From Wolfiporia cocos (lineage: Eukaryota > Basidiomycota > Agaricomycetes > Polyporales > Phaeolaceae): a stretch of 64,000 bases of DNA. The translations under genes were made by a program, and so were the position numbers. Shown here piece by piece: positions 22,610 through 32,983 of this stretch (position 1 is the first letter of the stretch; every line of letters starts with the position of its first letter). The DNA is taken from assembly GCA_029448655.1 (NCBI GenBank), contig JACCLO010000014.1, positions 558,001-622,000 of the forward strand. Direction: 5' to 3'. A model generated the notes under the pieces. It was not told the origin of the DNA. It searched no databases and saw only the letters and a list, made by a program, of their open reading frames with translations.

Positions 22610-23870
22610 TGTTACGGTTATTTCGATTTTTTGAACTCTGGCAGAACTCACCATAGGGTGAATACGGTACAGGGACTTGTTGCGCAACCAACCCCCTGGC
22701 TACCCGTGACTCATGCTGGGCGCATCCCCGGTTGTACTAGTATATAGGGCATGTTTCACCTTTGGCAGACCCAACTCTGCCCTCGTTTCATGTTTATCAT
22801 TTGTGTTACAGTTCTACCAGGTACACTCGAATATTCCGTTTGACGCCTCACCGTGTATGAGGACTTAGCGTTCAACCGCTGTACCCAGCGCTCTATTTCT
22901 AGGGGCCTCCGCTCAACCGTAGGCCCTGTTTCATGTATAACAACCCTATGCCCACTTTCTGTGTCCGCATCTCGTTCTAGCTGATATTCTGTGTCCAACC
23001 ACAGTAGTTCTGTGTTTCATCTCTTGTTGCGCTCAACCGCAACACTTCTCCTTTATTACTTATATCGTTAGCTCGACAGACTTAATAGTAGTAGTACCAA
23101 AGACACTATGACCCCGATTAACGGATCGCAGTATATAACCTGATGTAAATATCGGTCGAGTTCCTCAGCTCGACCTTGTTGAATTCAAGGATCTTATACT
23201 CGTTCTCAAAGGCTTGAGCAATTAAGCCTGCAGCTTGTATATCGACGCTCTGACTCAGAGGAGTCCGACGGAGTAGTGCGCTACTCGATACGCTGAGTAA
23301 CTCGACTTAGTTATTCTGCGTTGAACGGATATTCGATCCATAACAATTTGTTAGCTGATAGATGGTGTTCAACCACCATCATCATTCCTCGCTATTGTTT
23401 CAGATATAACACTCCATACTTATCAAACATTTGGCACTATAGTGTAGATAGTAGCGGTGACATCTGGGATGGACTTGACCCCTAAAAACCCTACGTAGTA
23501 TATAAACTCATGTACTTACTGTCGAAGCTCCTCAGCTCAACCTTGTTGTACAAACAAGAAGTCTTATACTCGTTCTCAAACGTAGGAAACTACGCTCAGT
23601 ATTTCTCAATCGAGCAACCGAACGACTAAGTCCTCGAAGTGCACACTGACTTCTCGGACTTAGGCAAGTCTTATATTCTAAACAAGACTCGCACTCGAAC
23701 AGATTATATCCTCTAACGCGTATTGGATATTTGACGATCTCCTAGGGAATTCACCTAGGACTTGAAGGCATCTAACGAGTATTTGCCTTGCATACGGCTA
23801 CGCACCTACGTGCAGAAGAACGATCTATATTCGCGACTCGAATATACGAACGGGTATTCGACCCGTAACA
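22610..23870 (+). repeat. 5' LTR (LTR-B) of element 2, split by solo LTR-A
   Basis: Two pieces, 22610-22803 and 23351-23870, together 714 bp, exactly the 3' LTR length. TGTTACGG start, CGTAACA end. It contains TATATAA near 23510 and, about 30-40 nt later, AGCTCAACCTT, which is one transition away from perfect complementarity to the primer-binding site directly after the LTR (GAAGGTCGAGCT at 23871). Confidence 0.88.
22804..23345 (-). repeat. Solo LTR-A inserted in LTR-B
   Basis: 542 bp, inverted relative to the element 1 LTRs as written on the plus strand. Flanked by ATTTG at 22799-22803 and 23346-23350, a perfect 5-bp duplication. Comparison with the uninterrupted 3' LTR-B confirms the empty site. 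In its sense orientation (plus strand here) it has TATATAA near 23133 followed by AGCTCGACCTT. Confidence 0.92.
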
Positions 23871-23916
23871 GAAGGTCGAGCTAATCACACCCTCACCTAC
23901 CACGGTGCAAGGGCAC

Positions 23917-25755
23917 ATGATATTCGGACCAGAATTCCCAGCACGACTGATTGAACTCTTGCCCGAGGACATTCAGGGAGTCTACAGACTCAACCGATAT
24001 GAGTGGACTGACACCATTGGAGCCTTCCGTAACCACGGAGGAATTGTTGTCATCCCCAGAGAAGATAGGGCATCGAAGTGGGTACAAGTATACCCCTCCG
24101 CAGAAACGACCGCTTGGGAAATAACGCGTGAAGCGTTTAAACGATTCGGAGAAATCCCTCCGATGTCAACAACAACGTTGACAGAAGACTAAACCATCAA
24201 CAGAACTTCCGATGCCGATGGAAATACGAATCAGCCTTCGGGCGCCACAGGAATGGCAGGAATTGAGCGCATCGGAAATGATGGGAGAAATCCTGGAGGA
24301 TTTACAGGAACAGATAACAGCCAGACCGGAGAACAGGACCCTCCAGGATTTATATCTGCTTTTACGCAGGGTGGGATTGGGTCTATGGCTGGAGGAACAA
24401 ACCTCTTTGGAAACCCCCCACAGAACGCACCCGGAATGGGTAGCGGAGGAAATCCGTCTTGGACTAGCCCAAGCGGAAGAATGGGAACGACAAACCCAGG
24501 AACATGGCCTTCAGGCCTATTTGGACGAACCGCTGATACAAGCGGAGGAGGACTGGGAGGAAACTTCGGACTCGGAGGAGGAAATGCCCCCCCTCCTGGA
24601 GGACTCGGAGGAGGAATCCCCACGAACCACGGAGGAGGAAACCCTGGCGGAAACCCAGGGAACCCCGGAGGAAACCCAGGAAACACGGGTGGAGGACACC
24701 TGGGAGGAGGAGGACCCCCAGGAGGACCTCCACCACCAAATGCGCCGCAACCTCAACCTCCGGTGCTGAACCCGTACTACTGGCCCCCGATGATCAAGAT
24801 CAATCCCCCCGACGTATTCGATGGGGAACGATCCGACATGCAGAACTTTATAAACCAGTGTAATTCCTGGTTTACGATGTACGAAACGTCGTTCCAAAAT
24901 GACGTACAGAGAGTGATCTTTATCCTCTCTTATATTTTGAACAAGGGGAAAACGGGCCAATGGAAACAGAATTATCACTGGGTCTATACAAACCCCACGA
25001 TGAAACGATTCTTCCCGCCCAGCCTCGCACAGTTTGATGCGGACTTTCAAAAAGCCTTTGGAGCCATTGAAGAGGTACAGAAGGCGTGGAAGAAAATCCT
25101 GGAAGTCGCCCAGGATAGGAAAGACATCGATGACTACATCACCAAATTTAACAACTTGGCTGGGAAAGCCCAGTATGATCGATACAGCGCGGACGGAAAT
25201 GCGCTGCTTATAACCCTATTCGAGAAAGGGTTACCGGAACACACGACTCGATACATCATTGGTGTTTGGCCGCTGCCAGCAACCATCGACGAATGGCAGT
25301 CCGCTGCCTCGTACTATGAAAATACGTACAAGATATTCTTGAAACGCGATAAACGGTTTGTCAAGAAAAAGGCTTGGCAAGCCCCGAACCAGAATAACGG
25401 ACGCACTAGTGCTCCGCAGACGACCACACCAAAAGATCCGAATGCGATGGATGTAGATCGAATGACCACCCAGGAAAGGGACGATCACATCAAGAAGGGC
25501 AAGTGTTTCACCTGCCATCAGCTGGGGCATATGTCCAGAGACTTCCCAAAGAAACCAAAGAAACCAATGCGTCCCAAACGAACCACTCGAAAAACCGAGG
25601 AAGAAGAAGCTGAACAGGAAGCTTGCATTGAGGAAGTTTCTGAAGAAGAAACCGAATACATCACCGCAAACAGAGCGGTCACTGCAATCCGGGCTCTGAA
25701 AGCCAAGAACCCCGAACTCCTAGCACAGCTTGTCGAAGAACAGGATTTTGCCTAG
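23917..25755 (+). pseudogene. Element 2 gag
   Basis: Homologous to element 1 gag at its N-terminus (FPARLIELLPEDIQGVYR aligns with LPTRLIETLPEVYRRI). One TAA at 24190-24192 breaks an otherwise continuous frame to the TAG at 25753. A long Gly/Asn/Pro-rich linker (24250-24770) precedes a capsid-like region (WFTMYETSFQNDVQRVIFIL). The zinc knuckle reads CFTCHQLGHMSRDF: the last cysteine is Phe, so metal binding is probably lost. An acidic shadow frame runs through the Gly-rich repeats and is not taken as a gene. Confidence 0.85.
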
Positions 25756-25789
25756 GAGGGAAGCCCACGGTCTTACCCTCCGAGAAAGC

Positions 25790-28700
25790 AGCACATGTAA
25801 TTACCTCGTTCGAGAAGAATCAATCCCTCTTCATCCTGGTAATCATGACGCTGGCAAAACCCGTGAAGTGCAATGCACTAATTGACTCAGGAGCAATGTC
25901 GAACCTGATCCACAGCAGAGTGGTAGAAAAATACAAAGTACCCACGCAACCTCTGAAGAACCCAATCATCGTCAAAAATGTCGATGGGACAGAAAACAAA
26001 GACGGATGAATCGATCGAGAAGCCACCATAACCCTACGATATCCAAAAACTCAGAAAACACGAAAAGTCCGATTCCTGGTAGGATCGATCGGCACAGAAA
26101 ATATGATTCTAGGGTATGGGTGGCTAAAAGACGAAAACCCCACGATTGACTGGAAAGACCAAACGGTCGATGTCCAATCAGTACTAGGGGCGGAAGAAAG
26201 AGAATCGGAGACCACGATCAAAATGGATACGGTCGAGATGGTGATTGCCCCTGAAGAAAGAATTCCAACTCGAGGGACGCAGGAAGCAGCAGGATACGAC
26301 CTTTATGCCGCAGAAGAAATCGAGATCCCTGCGGGAGGGTGGAAGCTGGTTTCCACAGGGGTAAAGATGAAGATCCCAAAAGGATCATACGGAAGGTTGG
26401 CAGGGCGATCAGGCAACACCCTCAGACACGGACTGGTAGTCCAAGCAGGAGTCATAGACTCAGACTACAGAGGAGATGTTGGGGCCATCATCTTCAACTA
26501 TTCTGATAAGGCGCACAGGATTATCCCGGGCATGCGGATAGCCCAGATAATATTCGAACGACACCTGACCCCCGACATTGTAAATGTCGAAGACCTAGAC
26601 GAAACGGAAAGGGGAGAAAAAGGGTTCGGGTCCACAGACCAACCGGAAGAAACAGCTCAACGACTATACACTCCCAAAGAATACGAAGCAATTCGACGCT
26701 TCGCAAAAACAGACCACCCTAGGATCGTAGGAAAGAAAGGGGAAACGCGAAGGAAATTTCGAACAACAATACAGATCATCAATGCTGTCAGAAAAGCATT
26801 AACGAAATCCCAGGAATTCGCGAAGAAAACCCCCAAACCGGAAAAAACAATCGAGGAAATGGTCCCAAAACACCTGCTGAATTTTGCAAAAGTATTCAGT
26901 AAAGAACCCGCAACGGCGTTTCCCCCGTCGAGACCATGGGACCATGCGATCGAATTAAAACCCGACTTCGTACCGAAAGATTGCAAAGTCTACGCGCTAT
27001 CCCCAAAGGAACAACGGGCGATGGACAAATTCTTGAAAGAAAATCTGGCCAAAGGATTCATAGTCCCTTCAAAATCCCCAATGGCATCGCCCTTCTTTTT
27101 CGTTCCAAAAAAGGACGACGGCCTACGACCGTGTCAAGACTATCGATACCTGAATGAGTGGACGATAAAGAACGTTTACCCCTTGCCACTCATATCAGAG
27201 CTCCTAGAGAAGCTAAAAGGAGCGAAAGTCTTTACAAAAATGGACCTTAGGGCGGGATACAATAACGTTCGAATCAAAGCAGGGGACGAATGGAAAGCGG
27301 CCTTCAAAACGAACCACGGGTTGTACGAACCAACGGTCATGTTTTTCTGGTTGTGCAACACGCCCGGGACTTTTCAAGCTATGATGAATGAAATCCTGAA
27401 GGAGGAAATCCTCGAAGGATGAGTGCTCGTCTACATGGACGATATCCTCATTTTCTCGGAGAATGGGAAACGCACAAAGAACGAGAACAACGAATCCTCC
27501 AGAGGTTGGTAGACAACCACCTCTTCGTGAAACCAGAAAAATGCGCATTCGTCGTCGACCGGGTCGAGTTCCTAGGGTTGGTCATTACACCAGGAAATAT
27601 TCAAATGGACCCAGCGAAACTCAAAGGAATCAAGGAGTGGCCGACTCCCCGAAATCTCAAAGAGGTCAGATCCTTCTTGGGGTTTGCAAACTTCTATCGG
27701 AAGTTTATAGATCATTACTCGACACACGCACGACCCCTAACAGACCTAACGAAAACTGTCACGGGGACAGGATTCCAATGGACAGATAAAGAACAGAAAG
27801 CATTCGACTTCATGAAAAAAGCGTTCACAATGGCACCAATACTAGGAACCCCAGACAAGGAAAAACCCTTCATCCTTGAAACGGACGCATCCCAGTACGC
27901 CACAGGGGTGGTACTGAAACAAGCAGATGAAACAGGGCGCGAGCAACCGGTGGGATATCTCTCACAGTCCCTAACACCAACCGAACAAAACTATGAAATC
28001 TACGATCGCGAATTACTCGGAATAGTCCACGCATTAGAAGAATGGCGGCACCTGTTAGAAGGAGCACCGCATCAGATCTTGATCCAAAGTGATCATCAGA
28101 ACCTGATGTACTGGAGAAGCCCACAGCACCTAAACCGACGGCAAGCGAGATGGCATCTGTTCCTCTCGCAGTTTGATCTGAAGTTACAGCACGTCCCCGG
28201 TGTTACGAATATTCTGATTTTTGAACGCAGGCAGAACTCACCATGGGGTGAATACGATACAGGGACTTGTTGCGCAACCAACCCCCTGGCTACTCGTGAT
28301 TCGAACTGGACGCATCCCCGGTTGTACTAGCATATAGGGCGAGTTTCATCTTTGACAGATTCCACTCTGTCCCGTTTCATGTTTATCATTCACTAGCTGA
28401 TAGATGGTGTTCAACCGCCATCATCATTCCTATCTATCGTCTCAGATATATCATTACATACTTATCAAACGTTTGGTACTATAGTGTAGATAGTATCGGT
28501 GACATCTGGGACAGACCTGACCTCGAAAACCCTACGTAGTATATAAACTCATGTATTTACTGTCGAGGCTCTTCAGCTCGACCTTGTTGTACAAACAAGA
28601 AGTCTTATACTCGTTCTCAAACGTAGGAAACTACGCTCAGTATTTCTTGCTCGAGCAATTGAACGACTAAGTCCTCGAAGTGCACATTGACTTCTCGGAC

Positions 28701-30465
28701 TTAGGCGAGTCTTATATTCTATCAGACTCGCATCCGAACAGATTATATCCTCTAACGCGTATTGGATATTTACCGAACTCCTAGGGAAGTCTCTCTAGGA
28801 CTTGAAGGCATCTAATGAGTATTTGCCTTGCACACGGCCTTAGCCTACGTGCAGAAGAACGATCTATATTCGCGACTCGAATATACGAACGGGTATTCGA
28901 CCCATAACACCCGGAAGAAAGTTGGTCATGGCCGACACGCTCTCTAGGTTGTACCACCTTGACGAGAGTGAAGGGGACAATGAGGGAATAACAATGATCC
29001 CAGACGAGCTGGTAATACATGCGATCCAGATCCCGATCATCGATCGGATCAAGGATACCAAAGATCGAGATCAATCTGCGGAACAGGCTCTCCGTGCACT
29101 AAAAAACGGAAGCGAGTTCCCCTCAGGAACCAAGGCAGACGACTGGCAAGAAACAGATGGGGTACTACTCTATAAGGATAGGATGTACGTGCCAAAGGAC
29201 GAAAAACTCTGACGGGACGTCATCTCGAAATATCACGATTCAATCCCAGCCGGGCACCCTGGGATCTGGGGGACAACGTTAAAAGTTAAGGCCCACTTCT
29301 GGTGGCCTGACATGGGAACAACGATAGCAGACTATGTCAGGGGTTGCGCCATCTGCCAACAGATGAAACCTGATCGGAATCCGATGAAACCCCCCTTACG
29401 GCCAATACCAACGCGAGAAGACGCCCTTCCCTTCTCACAATGCTCGGTCGATTTTGTCACCGACTTACCAAAAGTCGGAAAATATGATTCAATGATGGTG
29501 ATTGTCGACCACGGCCTATCCAAGGCAATCTCTCTCACCCCATGTGACAAAACAATCACGAGCGAAGGAGCAGCAGGGATATTCCATCGAAAGATATACT
29601 CACAATACGGCATCCCCCGGAAAATCATCTCGGACAGGGGACCACAATTCGCATCAAAACTCTTCAGAGAGTTATGCAGGCTACAAGGAACGGAATCAGC
29701 CCTCAGTACGGCATATCACCCACAGTCAGACGGACAGACAGAGAGAATGAATCAACAAATCGAGGTATACCTCAGAATCTACTGTATGAACGACCCCTTT
29801 CAGTGGGTGCAACGACTACCCGACGTCGAGTTCGCACACAACACCAGGCGAACTGAAACCAGACCCGCGCCACTTGAAATAATCCTCGGATACGTCCCGA
29901 GAGGATTCCCAGACTATGACAGAATTGGAAACGTTCCGGCAGCAGTCAATAGGATCAAGAAGATCAAAGAAGTGCGAAAGATGGCATTCATCGCACATGA
30001 ACTAGCCCAAAAGAAATGGCAGGACGTTTCCTCAGGGAACTGCCGAAGCTTGAAAAAGGGGACAAGGTTTGGCTCGACGCGAAAAATCTGACAATCCCAT
30101 ATGAATCGAACAAACTGGCACCAAAAAGGGAAGGACCCTTCACCATCACAGAAAAGATGGGGCCCACGACATACCGGCTGCAATTACCAACAAGCTGGAA
30201 AATTCACCCAGTATTCCACGCCGCTTTACTAAAACCATTTAGAGAAGCAAGGGTACATGGACCCAATTACCTATGGCCACTGCCTGACATTATCAAGGGA
30301 CAGGAAGAATATGAAGTCGAAGCCATTATCGCTGACAGATGGAGAGGAAAGAAGCATCAATATTTTGTCAAGTGGAAAGGCTATGCCACAGCCGACAACT
30401 CATGGGAAGACGAAGGGAATTTGGAGCACTCCAAGGAACTGATAAAAGACTACCACAGGATGTGA
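25790..30465 (+). pseudogene. Element 2 pol: PR-dUTPase-RT-RNase H-integrase-chromodomain (broken)
   Basis: Protease NALIDSGAMSNLIH; a TGA follows near 26008. dUTPase 26265-26640 with all five motifs: [24 protein letters not shown], the RIAQIIFE segment and [12 protein letters not shown] with [21 protein letters not shown] at 27420-27422 replaces the Trp that precedes VYMDDILIF, and a one-nucleotide loss near 27459 shifts the frame. RNase H TDASQYATGVVLKQ. A solo LTR-B sits at 28201-28909 in HVPG|RK. Integrase: GHPGIWGT, CAICQQMK, and DDE residues in SVDFVTDLP, SDRGPQF and [11 protein letters not shown] at 29210 and a frameshift near 30014 follow. Chromodomain YEVEAIIADRWRGKKHQYF...WKGYATADNSWED ends at TGA 30463. 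Confidence 0.9.
28201..28909 (+). repeat. Solo LTR-B nested in element 2 pol
   Basis: 709 bp of the same family as element 2's own LTRs, same orientation. Flanked by CCCGG at 28196-28200 and 28910-28914. Excision with one duplication restores the Pol reading across the RNase H/integrase linker. It keeps AGCTCGACCTT intact near 28576, unlike the 5' LTR, so its donor was a less mutated relative. Confidence 0.93.
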
Positions 30466-30491
30466 GTCAGAACAACCCTGACACTCGAACA

Positions 30492-31571
30492 ATGAACAGT
30501 CATAGTATGTTGACGACTCGCCACCAACTGCCTCGTCGCGCCACGACCCCCCACAGCGACGCGGGTCACAGGGAAGGACGACCAAGAGGTACGCCGCCGA
30601 GGAGGTACTCCCCCCAGCATCTGCAGATCAGACACGCCCTCCTATGGTACAGGGCCGAGGGACCCTTTGCTGGCCGAGCCGATGGCTGGACGGCCCTCTT
30701 CGACATCGCGCAGGACCTCACCCATATCTACAGCTCGTACCAGAATATTACCGAGGACCTCGTCCGAATGGAGGGGCAGATCAGAGCGCAGAGGGAGGGA
30801 CTTGAATTGCTCACCGATAGACTCATCAACAGATTGGCCGCCAGCACAACGGCCTGACTACGACATGCGCTCAACGACTTCGAGGATCGAGAGCACGTTG
30901 CTCTCAATCGACCCGAATACGTGCCACGACCCGCCCGCTTTTTCACCACCGACGAACGATGCCGAGTTGCACGGCCGTTTGATTTTATGGAAAGCGATAG
31001 AGTATTATTTCCACTGCCTACTGAGACTCAGAGGGCCCGCCGAACAGGAGTTAGAGACCAGATGCCACGTATTCCTGGTATGGGAGGCAACGGGAGACGT
31101 GAACCACCAACACGCCAGGAGAGCCCTCGGGCTGCCCCAGCTCAACACCGAAGAGCAAATAGCACGCCGCCTCTTCGACGATCTCCATCGGTGCAGAGCA
31201 TTACCCGCGAGGAGTTTGAGCGAGGTGCACGGGAACACGAACGAGACACCGCCTCCCTACCCACATGGGCGGCACGAAACTTACACCGAGCGGCCCATCA
31301 TTGGCGGTACAGGCATAATGAATACTTACGGGACATCCCTTCCTTACGAGTACCCACGAGGCCCTCGCCAGAGCAACCCTGTCGACAATGTGGCTCCGCT
31401 AGCCACTGGATCCTCGACTGCCCCGACTATATTTGCAGAGCTTGTGGGCTCAATCAACCAGGTCATCGACAGAATGAGTGCCACCAACACTCCGTATGGC
31501 GAACTCCTACAACCCTGTCCCTCAGTGGGAACGGTGACATCTACAATGAGCAGGACGCCGAGGCTCTCTGA
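30492..31571 (+). pseudogene. Element 2 third coding region (tandem zinc knuckles)
   Basis: Starts 26 nt after the Pol stop, in a different frame, and stays open for 360 codons except for a TGA at 30855-30857. N-terminal block HLQIRHALLWYR...WTALFDIAQDLT.IY then a helical QREGLELLTDRLINRL stretch; C-terminal RSPSVQSITREEFERG, two knuckles CRQCGSASHWILDC and CRACGLNQPGHRQNEC, and the end DAEAL. From about 30980 to 31235 the +1 frame (which is open from 30667 to 31614) matches element 1 better (LILWKAIEYYFHCLLRLRG...GLP). Not known to me from standard chromovirus maps. Confidence 0.65.
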
Positions 31572-31625
31572 AGGAGGAAGCTTGGAGGGTTCGTCGAGTA
31601 CAACGAATGCTTAGGAGGGAGCTGA

Positions 31626-32339
31626 TGTTACGGTTATTTCGATTTTTTGAACTCTGGCAGAACTCACCATAGGGTGAATACGGTACAGGGACTTGTTGCG
31701 CAACCAACCCCCTGGCTACCTGTGACTCATGCTGGGCGCATCCCCGGTTGTACCAGTATATAGGGCATGTTTCACCTTTGGCAGATCCAACTCTGCCCTC
31801 ATTTCATGTTTATCATTTGTTAGCTGATAGATGGTGTTCAACCACCATCATCATTCCTCGCTATTGTTTCAGATATAACACTCCATACTTATCAAACGTT
31901 TGGCACTATAGCGTAGATAGTAGCGGTGACATCTGGGATGGACTTGACCCCTAAAAACCCTACGTAGTATATAAACTCATGTACTTACTGTCGAAGCTCC
32001 TCAGCTCAACCTTGTTGTACAAACAAGAAGTCTTATACTCGTTCTCAAACGTAGGAAACTACGCTCAGTATTTCTCAATCGAGCAACCGAACGACTAAGT
32101 CCTCGAAGTGCACACTGACTTCTCGGACTTAGGCAAGTCTTATATTCTAAACAAGACTCGCACTCGAACAGATTATATCCTCTAACGCGTATTGGATATT
32201 TGACGATCTCCTAGGGAATTCACCTAGGACTTGAAGGCATCTAACGAGTATTTGCCTTGCATACGGCTACGCGCCTACGTGCAGAAGAACGATCTATACT
32301 CACGACTCGAATATAGGAACGGGTATTCGACCCGTAACA
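31626..32339 (+). repeat. 3' LTR (LTR-B) of element 2
   Basis: 714 bp, TGTTACGG to CGTAACA, uninterrupted, preceded by the purine-rich TAGGAGGGAGCTGA. By eye almost identical to the two halves of the 5' LTR, which suggests a fairly recent insertion despite stops in the coding part. Confidence 0.93.
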
Positions 32340-32344
32340 CCTGC

Positions 32345-32935
32345 TGGATTGCCTCCCGTGCCGCCTGCTGGATTATCGCTGCCGCTCGGGGGACCTCCGC
32401 CCCCTGCGCCGCCTGGGGGACCTCCCCCTCCAGGAAATCCTCCTCCTCCAGTCGTTCCTGCTCCGGAGGGGTTTGCTCCGACAGGATTACTAGGGAGCGG
32501 ATTATTAGCCAGCGGAGGGTTAGGGGCCACTCCCCCTGCGCTCTGACTTGTGCTTCCGCTTCCTGGAATAGTACTGCCACCCATGGCTGTACCTGCCACA
32601 CCCATGGTTCCTCCAGCGGAGGGGGTGTTCGTCGTCTGTCCTCCTGATTGTTGTCCATCAGCTCGGTGGATGGTAAGTGTCGGTGTCATAGTGACCGTCC
32701 TGAACCGCTCAAATGTGGCGCGTGTTTGATCCCAAGGATTGTTTGAGGATGGGGGAACCTGTACCCAAGTGGGCGAAAGCCTGTCTGGGGACGGGATGGT
32801 GAGGTATCCTCCTTTTGTGAAGAATCCTGCTGGGGGATCTCTCCACTCGTACTTCTCTTCGTAGGAGATTCGTCGGTACACTTCGGGGAGTGTTTCAATC
32901 AACCTGGTTGGGAGATCCGGGTCGAATCGTTGCAT
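32345..32935 (-). pseudogene. Element 1 gag, N-terminal part (upstream of element 2 insertion)
   Basis: Starts MQRFDPDLPTRLIETL at 32935 and reads through EKYEWRDPPAGFFTKGG and a Ser/Gly/Pro-rich tail to the CCTGC target duplication at 32340-32344. The tail resumes on the other side of element 2 at 22609. Together with 21551-22609 it forms one gag. Confidence 0.85.
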
Positions 32936-32983
32936 AGGCTTGCACTTCAGTGAGTGAGCTTTGTTAGAGCTCGACCTTCTGTT

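Larger units (their letters stand above)
22610..32339 (+). mobile_element. Element 2: Ty3/gypsy chromovirus (LTR-B) with dUTPase and third ORF
   Basis: 9,730 bp, bounded by LTR-B copies of 714 bp each (the 5' one is split by a solo LTR-A). Target duplication CCTGC at 22605-22609 and 32340-32344 lies inside element 1 gag. Removing the solo LTR-A (542 bp) and solo LTR-B (709 bp) with their duplications gives about 8.47 kb. Same gene order as element 1: gag, PR, dUTPase, RT, RNase H, integrase, chromodomain, third ORF, PPT (AGGAGGGAG before 31626). Coding is interrupted by several stops and at least two frameshifts, so it is non-autonomous now. Confidence 0.92.

Noticed and set aside
22560..22610. 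GGGCCTCCTCCTCCT tandem units as a CRISPR-like or satellite array
   Set aside because: They are the codon repeat of a Pro/Gly-rich gag linker; no spacers or cas genes, and the host is eukaryotic.
22804..23345. Taken first as the 5' LTR of the minus-strand element 1
   Set aside because: It is inverted relative to the LTR at 15338 and has its own ATTTG duplication inside LTR-B, so it is a separate solo LTR.
24212..24769. 185-codon acidic ORF overlapping element 2 gag
   Set aside because: It is the shadow of GGA-rich Gly codons (read as Glu/Trp) in gag; element 1 has no counterpart.
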